DNA of 9,263 nt, taken from assembly GCA_019118845.1 (NCBI GenBank), contig DWYE01000016.1, forward strand, positions 1 through 9,263, given 5' to 3'. Source of the stretch: Anaeromassilibacillus stercoravium. Lineage in GTDB: Bacteria; Bacillota; Clostridia; Oscillospirales; Acutalibacteraceae. The translations under genes were made by a program, and so were the position numbers. Under the pieces are notes generated by a model. The model was not told where the DNA came from. It did not search any database and saw only the letters and a program-made list of their open reading frames with translations. Below, piece after piece: positions 1 through 6,227 of this stretch. How positions within the stretch are numbered: position 1 is the stretch's first letter; each line of letters starts with the position of its first letter.

Positions 1-126
1 CTGTTTATAGGTATTATTTTGATGGCGGTTCTTTTAATCATTTTAGCATCTCTTTTTGTTGGCAATCATGGCGATGATAGCAATTTTCCGGGATCGTCTT
101 CAGTTCCGACGGTAATAGATAACTAA
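1..126 (+). CDS. C-terminal fragment of an unknown membrane protein
   Basis: The window opens inside a reading frame that runs to a TAA at 124-126. The 41 visible residues begin with a strongly hydrophobic stretch of about 20 residues (motif GIILMAVLLIILASLF), which reads as a transmembrane helix. A short polar tail rich in Gly, Asp, Ser and Pro follows and ends VPTVIDN. The ATG at 22-24 has no convincing ribosome binding site in front of it, so I treat this as the 3' end of a gene starting upstream of the window rather than a complete small gene. The tail would lie on the side of the membrane opposite the missing N-terminal part. The family cannot be recognised from this fragment. The base composition is AT-richer than the genes beyond position 375. 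Confidence 0.55.
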   Translation: MFIGIILMAVLLIILASLFVGNHGDDSNFPGSSSVPTVIDN

Positions 127-196
127 TAAAATTGCATTTCTATTGGACAATGCTTTGTAGGAATTGCTGTTGCTCAAATAACGGGAGGACTTTTTT

Positions 197-298
197 ATGT
201 TACAGAATATATTAAATTTGGTGATCTCGGTAGAAGCAATTGTTTTATTGGGCGCCGCGATTGTGCTTTTAATCAAGCTCATTGATAAAGTAAAATAG
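197..298 (+). CDS. 33-residue single-helix membrane peptide
   Basis: A complete small gene: GGGAGG at 183-188 lies 8 bases before the ATG, and the frame ends at TAG 296-298. The peptide starts MLQNILNLVIS, continues as one hydrophobic helix of about 20 residues (VLLGAAIVLLI) with a single acidic residue (E13) near its beginning, and ends in a lysine-rich tail (KLIDKVK). This is the usual shape of a small membrane-inserted peptide with its positive end in the cytoplasm. Size and layout resemble holin-like or type I toxin peptides of Firmicutes (TxpA/Hol_Tox-like) and also small regulatory membrane subunits. The resemblance is only in architecture, and I do not recognise a specific family. It lies 70 bases after the preceding membrane-protein fragment, probably on the same transcript, and its stop codon is built into a long terminator hairpin. 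Confidence 0.6.
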   Translation: MLQNILNLVISVEAIVLLGAAIVLLIKLIDKVK

Positions 299-342
299 AT
301 AAATTGGGCGTCGGGTATTTCCCCGACGCCCAATTTATCTAT
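295..342. terminator. Perfect 21-bp hairpin, bidirectional terminator
   Basis: Two perfectly complementary 21-base arms (295-315 and 322-342) flank a 6-base loop. The core is GGGCGTCGGG paired with CCCGACGCCC, flanked by AT-rich sequence (AATTTATCTAT) on both sides, so either transcript ends in a GC stem followed by a weak U-rich stretch. The plus-strand peptide gene ends inside the left arm, and the minus-strand DUF1294 gene ends 33 bases to the right. The hairpin therefore probably ends both convergent transcripts. Neither side has a classical long T-run. Confidence 0.75.
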
Positions 343-374
343 ACGGATGATTGAATTGCTATAGGACTGCCTTT

Positions 375-668
375 TCAAAAATGAAAAATTTTATCCCAAG
401 AAAAAGGGTATTGTATGACTAAGATCAATAACACCACCTGCGCTGCAAAGATCGCCGGGATGCCCCACATAAATTTCCGATGCTTGGTTTTGTGGTGGAT
501 CAACCGCATGGCTGCATACATGCTCACGGAACCGCCCAGGGCGGAAACCCAAAGGAGCGTGGCCTCCGGCACGCGCCAGCGATGCCGCTGCGCCGCACGT
601 TTGTCGTGGATGGTGAGTGCAATGCCAATCAAATTGATGGCGAGCAGATAGATCAAAAGGATTTTCAT
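375..668 (-). CDS. DUF1294 family small membrane protein
   Basis: A 97-residue protein with three hydrophobic segments (about residues 2-20, 36-56 and 66-86). The conserved DUF1294 pattern is visible: DKRAA after the first helix, WRVPEATLLW leading into the second, a GG pair in the second helix, and the basic HHKTKHRKF motif (58-66) before the third. The family (B. subtilis YsdA-like) is common in bacteria and has no established function; some members carry an added nucleic-acid-binding domain, absent here. The start at 668 is supported by AGGAGG (675-680 on the plus strand) 6 bases upstream. It overlaps the stop of the zinc-ribbon gene as ATGA, so the two genes are co-transcribed and probably translationally coupled. 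A longer frame extending upstream to 869 has no such support and overlaps the zinc-ribbon gene. Transcription probably ends at the 295-342 hairpin. Confidence 0.85.
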   Translation of the reverse strand: MKILLIYLLAINLIGIALTIHDKRAAQRHRWRVPEATLLWVSALGGSVSMYAAMRLIHHKTKHRKFMWGIPAIFAAQVVLLILVIQYPFSWDKIFHF

Positions 669-1033
669 GGATTTCCTCCTAAAAAAGCGCCGCACTGGGG
701 GCAGTACCGGCTGTTTGCTTCCACATTGCAGCCGCAGTGCGGACAGCAACGCCGGCCGCTTTGCCGCAGGAAGGATAACGCGGTTGGGTCCGCCTGTGCG
801 TGGGGATCGCGCTCCAGACGGCGGCCTTCCTCCTTTGAGAGTGCATAGATCGAACCACAGCGCGGACATGTGAGAAAATATCGTTTTTGGAAGCGGAACA
901 GCGGGACAAAAAAGAGCGTGAACTGGTGAAAGCTACAGGTGAGGACCGCTCGTACCATGCCGCAACAGGGCAGCATGCAGCTCCGTTCGCCAAGGTCGCG
1001 CATACCACTGACAACGCCAAATAGAAAAAACAT
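665..1033 (-). CDS. Two-zinc-ribbon protein (zinc_ribbon_15-like)
   Basis: A 122-residue protein. The N-terminus MFFLFGVVSG, followed by a first Cys cluster (C19, C23/C24), a hydrophobic segment FTLFFVPLFRF (38-48) and CPRCGSIYAL (56-65), is typical of a Clostridia family of short zinc-ribbon proteins (like Pfam zinc_ribbon_15). A second ribbon closes the protein: CPHCG (97-101) and CPQCG (111-115). The linker (about 70-95) is charged. Function is unknown; metal binding by the CxxC pairs is inferred. I chose the ATG at 1033 because GAGGTG lies 7 bases upstream and the family begins MFF; an upstream ATG at 1060 would only add MLGWKEVQQ. It is the first gene of a two-gene unit with the DUF1294 gene (4-base ATGA overlap), under the promoter at 1075-1103. 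Confidence 0.8.
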   Translation of the reverse strand: MFFLFGVVSGMRDLGERSCMLPCCGMVRAVLTCSFHQFTLFFVPLFRFQKRYFLTCPRCGSIYALSKEEGRRLERDPHAQADPTALSFLRQSGRRCCPHCGCNVEANSRYCPQCGAFLGGNP

Positions 1034-1074
1034 CTGCTGCACCTCTTTCCAACCAAGCAAAATGCTATAGCTGT

Positions 1075-1103
1075 ATCCTACATGATTTGCGCCTTTCTGT
1101 CAA
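1075..1103 (-). promoter_or_regulatory. Sigma-A promoter for the zinc-ribbon/DUF1294 unit
   Basis: On the minus strand a perfect -35 box TTGACA (plus positions 1098-1103) is followed after exactly 17 bases by TAGGAT (1075-1080), which matches four of six -10 positions. Transcription would start near 1068, giving a leader of about 35 bases before the ATG at 1033. Confidence 0.65.
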
Positions 1104-1241
1104 ACGCTTTGCAGTACAATGGAAGGCAGAAACGATTGCGCTTAGATGCGCTGTACCAGCTTCTCCTTCCATCGTTCTATGCTCACATCTTCCTGTTGCC
1201 GTTCGCGGTTCCGAACCTTTAAGAGAAAGGATGAACAAGTT

Positions 1242-2534
1242 ATGGTAATCAAGCTTTTCCACCGCCACAGCCTGCTGGTCTGCATTGGCCTTCTGGCAGG
1301 GGTTGTGGCGCTCTGTATGGCAGTCAACTTCTTTGGAAATCAGGAGGATGTACCTGCACAGGCGCCCATATTGCCGTCAAGCAGCTTTTCGGACGGGCAG
1401 GCGGATTCCTCTGTGCCGGAGATTCCCGTAGAACCCGCCTCAGAGGACGAGATGCGCGCGGTATGGGTGCCCTATATGAGCCTCGACATGAGCCAGGAAA
1501 GCGACCGGAGCGAAGCGGCCTTTCAACAGAAATTTGACGCCATTGTGGAAGAAGCAAAGCAGTGCGGGATGAACGCATTGGTGGTACATGTGCGCCCGTT
1601 TGGGGATGCGCTCTATCCATCCAACTATTTCCCGTGGTCGCACATCGTAGGGGGGACACAGGGGACGGACCCCGGCTATGACCCGTTGGAATATATGGTG
1701 GAGGCCACGCACAAGGCCGGGATGGAGTTCCACGCATGGATCAATCCCCTGCGCATCCAGTCCGGCGGCGATACTCCTTCTACTTTGGCGGCGGACAACA
1801 ATTATACCGTCTGGCATCAGGATGCCAGCAGGGATGGCTGGACCGTCCAGACCGCGACCGGGAAGTATTATAACCCTGCCTACAGCGGCGTCCGGAAACT
1901 CATCGCGGATGGCGTGAAGGAAATAGTGGAAAACTATGCGGTGGACGGCATCCAGTTTGACGATTACTTTTATCCCTCCGAGGATCCTGCGTTTGACGAG
2001 GGCGCGTATAATGCCTATGTAGAGTCTGTTTCACGGAGCGGGAAACCGCTGGAATTGCTGGAATGGCGGCAAGCCAACATCAATGCGATGGTGTCGCTCA
2101 CCTATAGCGAGATCAAAAGCGTGAATCCCGACGTCCAGTTTGGCATTTCCCCACAGGTCAATGTCTCCAACGATCTGAAAATGGGTGCGGATGTCGAATC
2201 TTGGTGCTCGGTGCGCGGCTACGTGGACTATATCTGTCCCCAGTTGTATGTCAATTTTGAAAACCCAGTGCTCCCTTATGACGTTGCCGCAGAGCAATGG
2301 CGTGAGATGACCACCGACCCCAATGTCAAGTTGTACTTTGGATTGGCCGTCTATAAGGCCGGTTCAGATGCCGACGGCGGCACGTGGAAAAAAGCGGACA
2401 ATATCCTGGCGCAGCAGGTTGCCCTTGGGCGCCAGGTCAAATGCGACGGGTTTATGTTTTACAGCTGCGAATACTTGGATCACGACCAGACAAGGAAGGA
2501 AATGGAAAACGTAATGAAGCAATTCGCCGGTTAA
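1242..2534 (+). CDS. Membrane-anchored GHL10 (DUF187) glycoside hydrolase
   Basis: A 430-residue protein. Residues 9-31 form an N-terminal membrane anchor or signal sequence (LLVCIGLLAGVVALCMAV) with no convincing lipobox. A Pro/Ser-rich linker (35-68) follows, then the catalytic barrel from EMRAVWVPYMSL (70-81). GHL10 landmarks appear in order: NALVVHVRPFGDALYPS (111-127), FHAWINPLRI (163-172), VDGIQFDDYFYP (234-245, with Asp residues suited to catalysis), FGISPQVNVSN (300-310), YICPQLYVNFE (330-340) and LYFGLAVYKAG (364-374). The family includes B. subtilis YngK and E. coli DigH (YddW), which cuts peptidoglycan strands stripped of stem peptides. A role in cell-wall glycan turnover outside the membrane is the best inference; another glycan is possible. 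The ATG at 1242 places the anchor at the extreme N-terminus, with AAAGG (1226-1230) 11 bases upstream; an upstream in-frame ATG at 1146 only adds unlikely sequence. No strong promoter is seen; TTGCCG/TTTAAG near 1196-1223 is a weak candidate. The stop overlaps that of mtaB. Confidence 0.88.
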   Translation: MVIKLFHRHSLLVCIGLLAGVVALCMAVNFFGNQEDVPAQAPILPSSSFSDGQADSSVPEIPVEPASEDEMRAVWVPYMSLDMSQESDRSEAAFQQKFDAIVEEAKQCGMNALVVHVRPFGDALYPSNYFPWSHIVGGTQGTDPGYDPLEYMVEATHKAGMEFHAWINPLRIQSGGDTPSTLAADNNYTVWHQDASRDGWTVQTATGKYYNPAYSGVRKLIADGVKEIVENYAVDGIQFDDYFYPSEDPAFDEGAYNAYVESVSRSGKPLELLEWRQANINAMVSLTYSEIKSVNPDVQFGISPQVNVSNDLKMGADVESWCSVRGYVDYICPQLYVNFENPVLPYDVAAEQWREMTTDPNVKLYFGLAVYKAGSDADGGTWKKADNILAQQVALGRQVKCDGFMFYSCEYLDHDQTRKEMENVMKQFAG

Positions 2535-3829
2535 ATATTTTCCTGAACCGTACCATAGCAGTTGTTGCCATCCGTTTCACGCAGCAGAACGGGGAGGATT
2601 TTCCCGCGCAGGTCCTTAGCGCTGGAGACTTTGACCGGCGTATAATTGGCCGTATAGCCGTCATAGACATGGGGAGCCACTTCCTGTTCAAAGAGAACCG
2701 TCTCTACACGCCCCAATTGTGCCTGGAAAAAGGCAGCTTTGGTCTGCTGGGTGGCGGCGATCATCCGGCGGCTGCGTTCCTCTTTGACCCGCTGTGTGAT
2801 CTGATCGGGCGCGTCGTTTGCCTTGGTCCCCGGGCGGCGTGAATAGGCAAATACATGCGCCTTTGCAAACCTGATTTCCTTGGCGAATGCGAGGGACTCT
2901 GCAAACTCTTCCTCGGTTTCCCCGGGAAAACCAACCATAATATCCGTGGTGATGGCGCAGTTTGCAAAAGAGGCACGCAGATTTTGAACAATGGTGCGGT
3001 ATTCGTCGGCGGTATAATGCCGGTTCATCCGCCGCAGGGTGGCGTTGCAGCCGCTTTGCAGGGACAGATGGAACTGCGGGCAGAGCTTTTCCTGTTTTGC
3101 AAGGCGTGCGATCACATCCACGCTGAGCTGCTCCGGCTCCAGGGAGCCGAGGCGCACGCGGGCGATCCCCTCCGGCATACAGGCGGCTTCCACGGCATCG
3201 CAGAGGTGCAGGCCAAGCTCCTGCCCATAGGCGGAGAGATTGATGCCGGTCAGCACGATTTCGCGGTAGCCGTTGGCGGCGAGATGTTCGACCTCTTCCC
3301 GCAGCTCTTCCAAGGGCTTGGAGCGCACACGGCCGCGTGCATAAGGGATGATGCAATACGAACAGAAACGGTTGCATCCGTCTTCGATTTTGATAAATGC
3401 GCGGGTGCGCTCAAAAAAGCGCTCGACCTGCATCGATTCGAACTCCGCCGCCTTTTCGTGCGGGACGATGTCCACGATACGCTGGCGGGAGGAGAGGTAT
3501 TGCAGAATATCCGGGACAAGGGAGTGGCGGTTGGAGTTGCCCAGCACGATGTCGGCGTCGGTCAATTGCTCCGCCAGTTCCGGGAAGGCCTGCGGCATGC
3601 AACCGGTCAGCACAATGACAGCGCTGGGATTTCCGCGCCGTGCACGATGCAGGGTCTGGCGGACCTTGTGATCGCTGGTGGAGGTGACCGTACAGGAATT
3701 GATCAGCACAATGTCGCTTTCCGCCGCGCTTTCACATGCTGAAAAGCCCGCGCGGACGAGCTGATCGAGCATGGCCTGCGATTCGTATTGGTTGACTTTA
3801 CAGCCCAGAGTGATGACGCTTACTTTCAT
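2531..3829 (-). CDS. mtaB: tRNA t6A37 methylthiotransferase MtaB
   Basis: A 432-residue radical-SAM methylthiotransferase that converts t6A37 to ms2t6A in tRNAs reading ANN codons. The N-terminal MTTase domain carries three cluster cysteines: C10 (GCKVNQYES), C46 (NSCTVT) and C77 (TGCMPQ). The radical-SAM motif is CNRFCSYC (C152, C156, C159), followed by IPYARGRVRS. A C-terminal TRAM-like domain (about 370-430, with YDGYTANYTPVKV) should bind tRNA. The TLGCKVNQ start and the 432-residue length favour MtaB over MiaB or RimO. The start at 3829 is supported by AGGAG (plus 3837-3841) 7 bases upstream. It is divergent from the HPr-like gene; a possible minus promoter (TTGATG at 3908-3913 and CATAAT at 3886-3891, 16-base spacer) overlaps the HPr promoter. 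Its last bases overlap the stop of the convergent hydrolase gene, and no terminator lies between them. Confidence 0.95.
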   Translation of the reverse strand: MKVSVITLGCKVNQYESQAMLDQLVRAGFSACESAAESDIVLINSCTVTSTSDHKVRQTLHRARRGNPSAVIVLTGCMPQAFPELAEQLTDADIVLGNSNRHSLVPDILQYLSSRQRIVDIVPHEKAAEFESMQVERFFERTRAFIKIEDGCNRFCSYCIIPYARGRVRSKPLEELREEVEHLAANGYREIVLTGINLSAYGQELGLHLCDAVEAACMPEGIARVRLGSLEPEQLSVDVIARLAKQEKLCPQFHLSLQSGCNATLRRMNRHYTADEYRTIVQNLRASFANCAITTDIMVGFPGETEEEFAESLAFAKEIRFAKAHVFAYSRRPGTKANDAPDQITQRVKEERSRRMIAATQQTKAAFFQAQLGRVETVLFEQEVAPHVYDGYTANYTPVKVSSAKDLRGKILPVLLRETDGNNCYGTVQENI

Positions 3830-3861
3830 TTTATCGCTCCTAATAATTTACAAATTTTGTA

Positions 3862-3890
3862 TTGACCGATTACAGCAGGTGCGTTATTAT
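3862..3890 (+). promoter_or_regulatory. Sigma-A promoter for the HPr-like gene
   Basis: TTGACC (3862-3867) and TATTAT (3885-3890) are separated by exactly 17 bases, close to consensus at both boxes. Transcription would start near 3897, giving a leader of about 33 bases that contains the GGAGG at 3917-3921. No obvious catabolite-response (cre) palindrome is seen around it. Confidence 0.75.
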
Positions 3891-3929
3891 GAGAAAACAA
3901 AGAATGACATCAAAGTGGAGGTTTTTAAA

Positions 3930-4166
3930 ATGAGTCAGATACAAGTGATGCTTACCAGCATCGAGGAGGTCAAGAACTTCGTTTCGCTTACGAACAAATA
4001 TGCATTCCCGATCCAGATGACAACGGAGAAATATAAGATCGATGCGAAGTCCATCATGGGAGTATTCAGCCTGGATCTGTCGAAGCCGATCAACGTCGTA
4101 GTCGAAAGCGACGCGCCGGAGGTACAGGATTTTCTTGCACAAGTAGCGCAGTTTCAAGTGCATTGA
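3930..4166 (+). CDS. HPr-like protein lacking the active-site histidine
   Basis: A 78-residue protein of the HPr/Crh fold. The regulatory segment is clear: KSIMGVFSLDL (40-50) matches the region around Ser46 of B. subtilis HPr, the site phosphorylated by HPr kinase and read by CcpA, so S41 is the likely equivalent. Further HPr-like sequence follows (INVVVES, 54-60). The segment that should hold the phosphotransfer histidine (GIHARPA in HPr) reads LTSIEEVKNF (8-17) and has no histidine. The only histidine in the protein is the C-terminal residue. It therefore should not carry phosphate in the PTS; a signalling role like Crh is the natural inference, though Crh has a more canonical N-terminus. 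Similar proteins are, to my knowledge, widespread in gut Clostridia. Start: ATG 3930 with GGAGG 8 bases upstream; the longer frame from 3771 runs into mtaB. It is monocistronic, with its own promoter and terminator. Confidence 0.85.
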   Translation: MSQIQVMLTSIEEVKNFVSLTNKYAFPIQMTTEKYKIDAKSIMGVFSLDLSKPINVVVESDAPEVQDFLAQVAQFQVH

Positions 4167-4176
4167 TAAATAGGTT

Positions 4177-4210
4177 GAAAAGCTCAGCCATCCGGCTGAG
4201 CTTTTTCTTT
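4177..4210. terminator. Intrinsic terminator shared by convergent genes
   Basis: A 12-bp stem, AAAAGCTCAGCC (4178-4189) paired with GGCTGAGCTTTT (4194-4205), closes a 4-base ATCC loop and is followed by a T-rich tail (4202-4210). It lies 11 bases after the HPr-like stop. Read on the minus strand it also ends in TTTTC, 26 bases past the ABC-F stop, so it probably serves both genes. Confidence 0.88.
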
Positions 4211-4235
4211 TGATGTTTGATAAGAAAGGACGGCC

Positions 4236-6128
4236 CTATTCGCCCAATTTTTCACTCAAAGTACTCCACTCGAGAAACAATTCCTCGTTTTTCGCTTTCA
4301 ATTCCTCCAATTTCTTGGAAAGCTCCAGCATGGCCTGGTAGTCGCTTACAATCTCCGGGTTTTCCAGCTCTGCCTCCGCCTCCGCAATGGCCTGCTCGGT
4401 CTCTTCGATCTGCGCTTCCAAGCGGCGGACAGCGGCGCGGTCCTTGCGGATGGCGGCCTCGCGCTCCTTGCGGAGCTTGTATTCGTTGACCTTCGGAGCA
4501 GCCTTCTGCGTCTCTTGGACGGCGACCGCTTTGGCCTTTTCCAAATAGCTGTCGTAATTGCCAATGTATTCCTTCACGCCGGTTTCGTCCAGATAGTAGA
4601 CGCGGTCGGCGATCTTGTTGATTAAATAACGGTCGTGCGAGACGATCAGCAACGTCCCCTCATAGCTCTGTAAGGCCGTTTCTAACGCCTCACAGGAGCC
4701 GATGTCCAGATGGTTGGTGGGCTCGTCCAGCAGAAGGAAATTGTCGCGGGAGAGCATCAGGCGCAATAGCAGAACGCGCGCCCGCTCTCCACCGGAGAGG
4801 GCGGAAACGCTCTTGAACACGTCCTCCCCCTTGAACAGGAATACCGCCAGTGCGTTGCGGATTTCCGTCTGCGTCATCTGGGGATAACTGTCCCAAATCT
4901 CGTCCAACACCGTCTTTTCCGGATGCAGGCCCTCCTGGATCTGGTCGTAATAACCCGTTTCGATCCCCGCGCCAAAGCGGACCTCGCCCTTTGTAGGGGA
5001 ATGGATGCCCAGGAGCGTCTTGAGAAGCGACGTCTTCCCGCAGCCGTTGGGACCGATCAAAAAGACGCGCTCCCCACGGCGGATGTGCATATTCACATGT
5101 TGGAACAGCTGTTTGTTGTCAAAGGAGAGAGCTAGATCGTCCACCATCAGCACGTCGTTGCCACCGCGCTGCCGGATTCCAAAATCAAAGTGGATGGATT
5201 CAACCTCTTCGTCCGGCCGTTCCAGCGTGCTCTCCAGGCGTTCAATCATCTTCAGCTTGCTTTCCGCGGTCTTGATGTTCTTTTCGCGGTTCCATTGCCG
5301 TTGTTGGGCGACAACGCCCTCCAACCGGTGGATTTCCTTGGTAGTGTTTTCGTACTTGCGCTGAACGGCCAGGTTGTCCTCTTCCTTTTGCCGGAGATAA
5401 TTGGTATAGTTTCCCTTATAAAGCGTGAGTTTGTGATTTTCCATCTCAAAGGTGCGGTTGGTGATGCGGTCGAGGAAGTAACGGTCATGGGAAATCACGA
5501 TGAACGCGCCGGAATAGGCCCGCAGGAAATCCTCCAACCATTCCACGGACGTGATGTCCAGATGGTTTGTCGGTTCGTCCAGGAGCAAAAGATTGGCGCC
5601 ACAGAGCAGCATTTTGGCGAGCTGAAGCTTCGCCTTCTGGCCGCCGCTCAACACGCCGATCGGCATTCCCATCTGCGCGTCGTCAAACCCCAGCCCCAGA
5701 AGGGTGGAACGCGCCCGCGCCCGGCAGGTGAGCCCGCCCAACCGGACGAACTGGTCGTTGAGGAGCGCTTGGCGCTCGATCAGCGCGTCGGAGGGATGCG
5801 CCTGCAATGCCAGGTTGATTTCCTCCAATTCCTTCTCCATTGCGAGCAGGTCGGAAAAGACGGTGAGCACCTCGCTGTAGGCGCTGCGTTCCAAATCGCG
5901 GCAGACGTGCTGTTCCATATATCCCAGCACAGTGGCATTGGCCTTATAGATATTGCCGCTGTCGGCGTCGAGTTCCCCGGTTAAAATCTTAAAGAGGGTG
6001 GTTTTCCCGGAGCCATTGACCCCAACCAAGCCAACGCGATCGTTTTCCTGAATCTCAAAGGACGCATTGCGGAACACAAGGTCGGTGCCAAAGGATTTAT
6101 TCAAATTGCTTGCACTCAGCAAAGCCAT
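4236..6128 (-). CDS. ABC-F family ATPase with C-terminal coiled coil (YdiF-like)
   Basis: A 630-residue soluble protein with two ABC ATPase domains and no membrane segment. Domain 1 has Walker A GVNGSGKTT (36-44), signature LSGGQ (160-164) and Walker B LLLLDEP (180-186). Domain 2 has GPNGCGKTS (359-367), LSGGE (444-448) and LLLDEP (465-470). The linker (about 235-320) is the charged helical P-site tRNA-interacting region of ABC-F proteins. Residues 540-628 are a Lys/Glu-rich coiled coil, as in the Uup/YdiF group. ABC-F proteins bind the ribosomal E site and act on stalled ribosomes; some give resistance to ribosome-targeting antibiotics. Resistance cannot be assigned here from sequence alone, and a housekeeping translation role is more likely. 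The start at 6128 has AAGGAG 7-8 bases upstream. It has its own promoter (6199-6227) and a short structured leader. Confidence 0.93.
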   Translation of the reverse strand: MALLSASNLNKSFGTDLVFRNASFEIQENDRVGLVGVNGSGKTTLFKILTGELDADSGNIYKANATVLGYMEQHVCRDLERSAYSEVLTVFSDLLAMEKELEEINLALQAHPSDALIERQALLNDQFVRLGGLTCRARARSTLLGLGFDDAQMGMPIGVLSGGQKAKLQLAKMLLCGANLLLLDEPTNHLDITSVEWLEDFLRAYSGAFIVISHDRYFLDRITNRTFEMENHKLTLYKGNYTNYLRQKEEDNLAVQRKYENTTKEIHRLEGVVAQQRQWNREKNIKTAESKLKMIERLESTLERPDEEVESIHFDFGIRQRGGNDVLMVDDLALSFDNKQLFQHVNMHIRRGERVFLIGPNGCGKTSLLKTLLGIHSPTKGEVRFGAGIETGYYDQIQEGLHPEKTVLDEIWDSYPQMTQTEIRNALAVFLFKGEDVFKSVSALSGGERARVLLLRLMLSRDNFLLLDEPTNHLDIGSCEALETALQSYEGTLLIVSHDRYLINKIADRVYYLDETGVKEYIGNYDSYLEKAKAVAVQETQKAAPKVNEYKLRKEREAAIRKDRAAVRRLEAQIEETEQAIAEAEAELENPEIVSDYQAMLELSKKLEELKAKNEELFLEWSTLSEKLGE

Positions 6129-6162
6129 GGAAATTCTCCTTTTGTGGGCAAAGATGCCCGGT

Positions 6163-6196
6163 CATAAAAATAGGGAACGCCCAAAGACGTTCCCTT
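6163..6196 (-). terminator. Terminator of the helical-bundle gene, at the 5' end of the ABC-F leader
   Basis: An 8-bp stem, AGGGAACG (plus 6172-6179) paired with CGTTCCCT (6188-6195), has an 8-base loop. On the minus strand it is followed by TATTTTTATG. It lies about 30 bases past the stop of the 6224-6661 gene and so should terminate it. The predicted start point of the ABC-F promoter (about 6192) falls inside this hairpin. A second small hairpin (GGGCA/TGCCC, 6146-6159) follows, immediately before the ABC-F ribosome binding site. Confidence 0.7.
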
Positions 6197-6198
6197 CC

Positions 6199-6227
6199 AT
6201 TATAAAGAATTCCCAGCATGAAATCAA
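6199..6227 (-). promoter_or_regulatory. Sigma-A promoter for the ABC-F gene
   Basis: On the minus strand, TTGATT (plus 6222-6227) is followed after exactly 17 bases by a perfect TATAAT (6199-6204). The -35 box contains the TGA stop codon (6224-6226) of the upstream helical-bundle gene. The predicted start is near 6192, giving a leader of about 64 bases. Confidence 0.75.

Noticed and set aside
669..869. N-terminal extension of the DUF1294 protein
   Set aside because: The extension translates the zinc-ribbon gene in another frame and has no support, while the ATG at 668 has a perfect AGGAGG.
1207..1217. GGTTC/GAACC near-palindrome before the GHL10 gene
   Set aside because: Five-base arms around a single central base are too short to claim as an operator without other copies.
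1324..1817. Minus-strand open frames inside the GHL10 gene
   Set aside because: The Arg/Pro-rich translations have no family features and overlap a well-supported gene.
2855..3742. 295-residue plus-strand open frame antisense to mtaB
   Set aside because: It lies wholly inside mtaB on the other strand, its sequence has no recognisable domain, and mtaB has all family motifs. Open antisense frames are common in this composition.
5190..5984. 264-residue plus-strand open frame antisense to the ABC-F gene
   Set aside because: It is a shadow of the ABC-F reading frame: no ribosome binding site and no recognisable domain.
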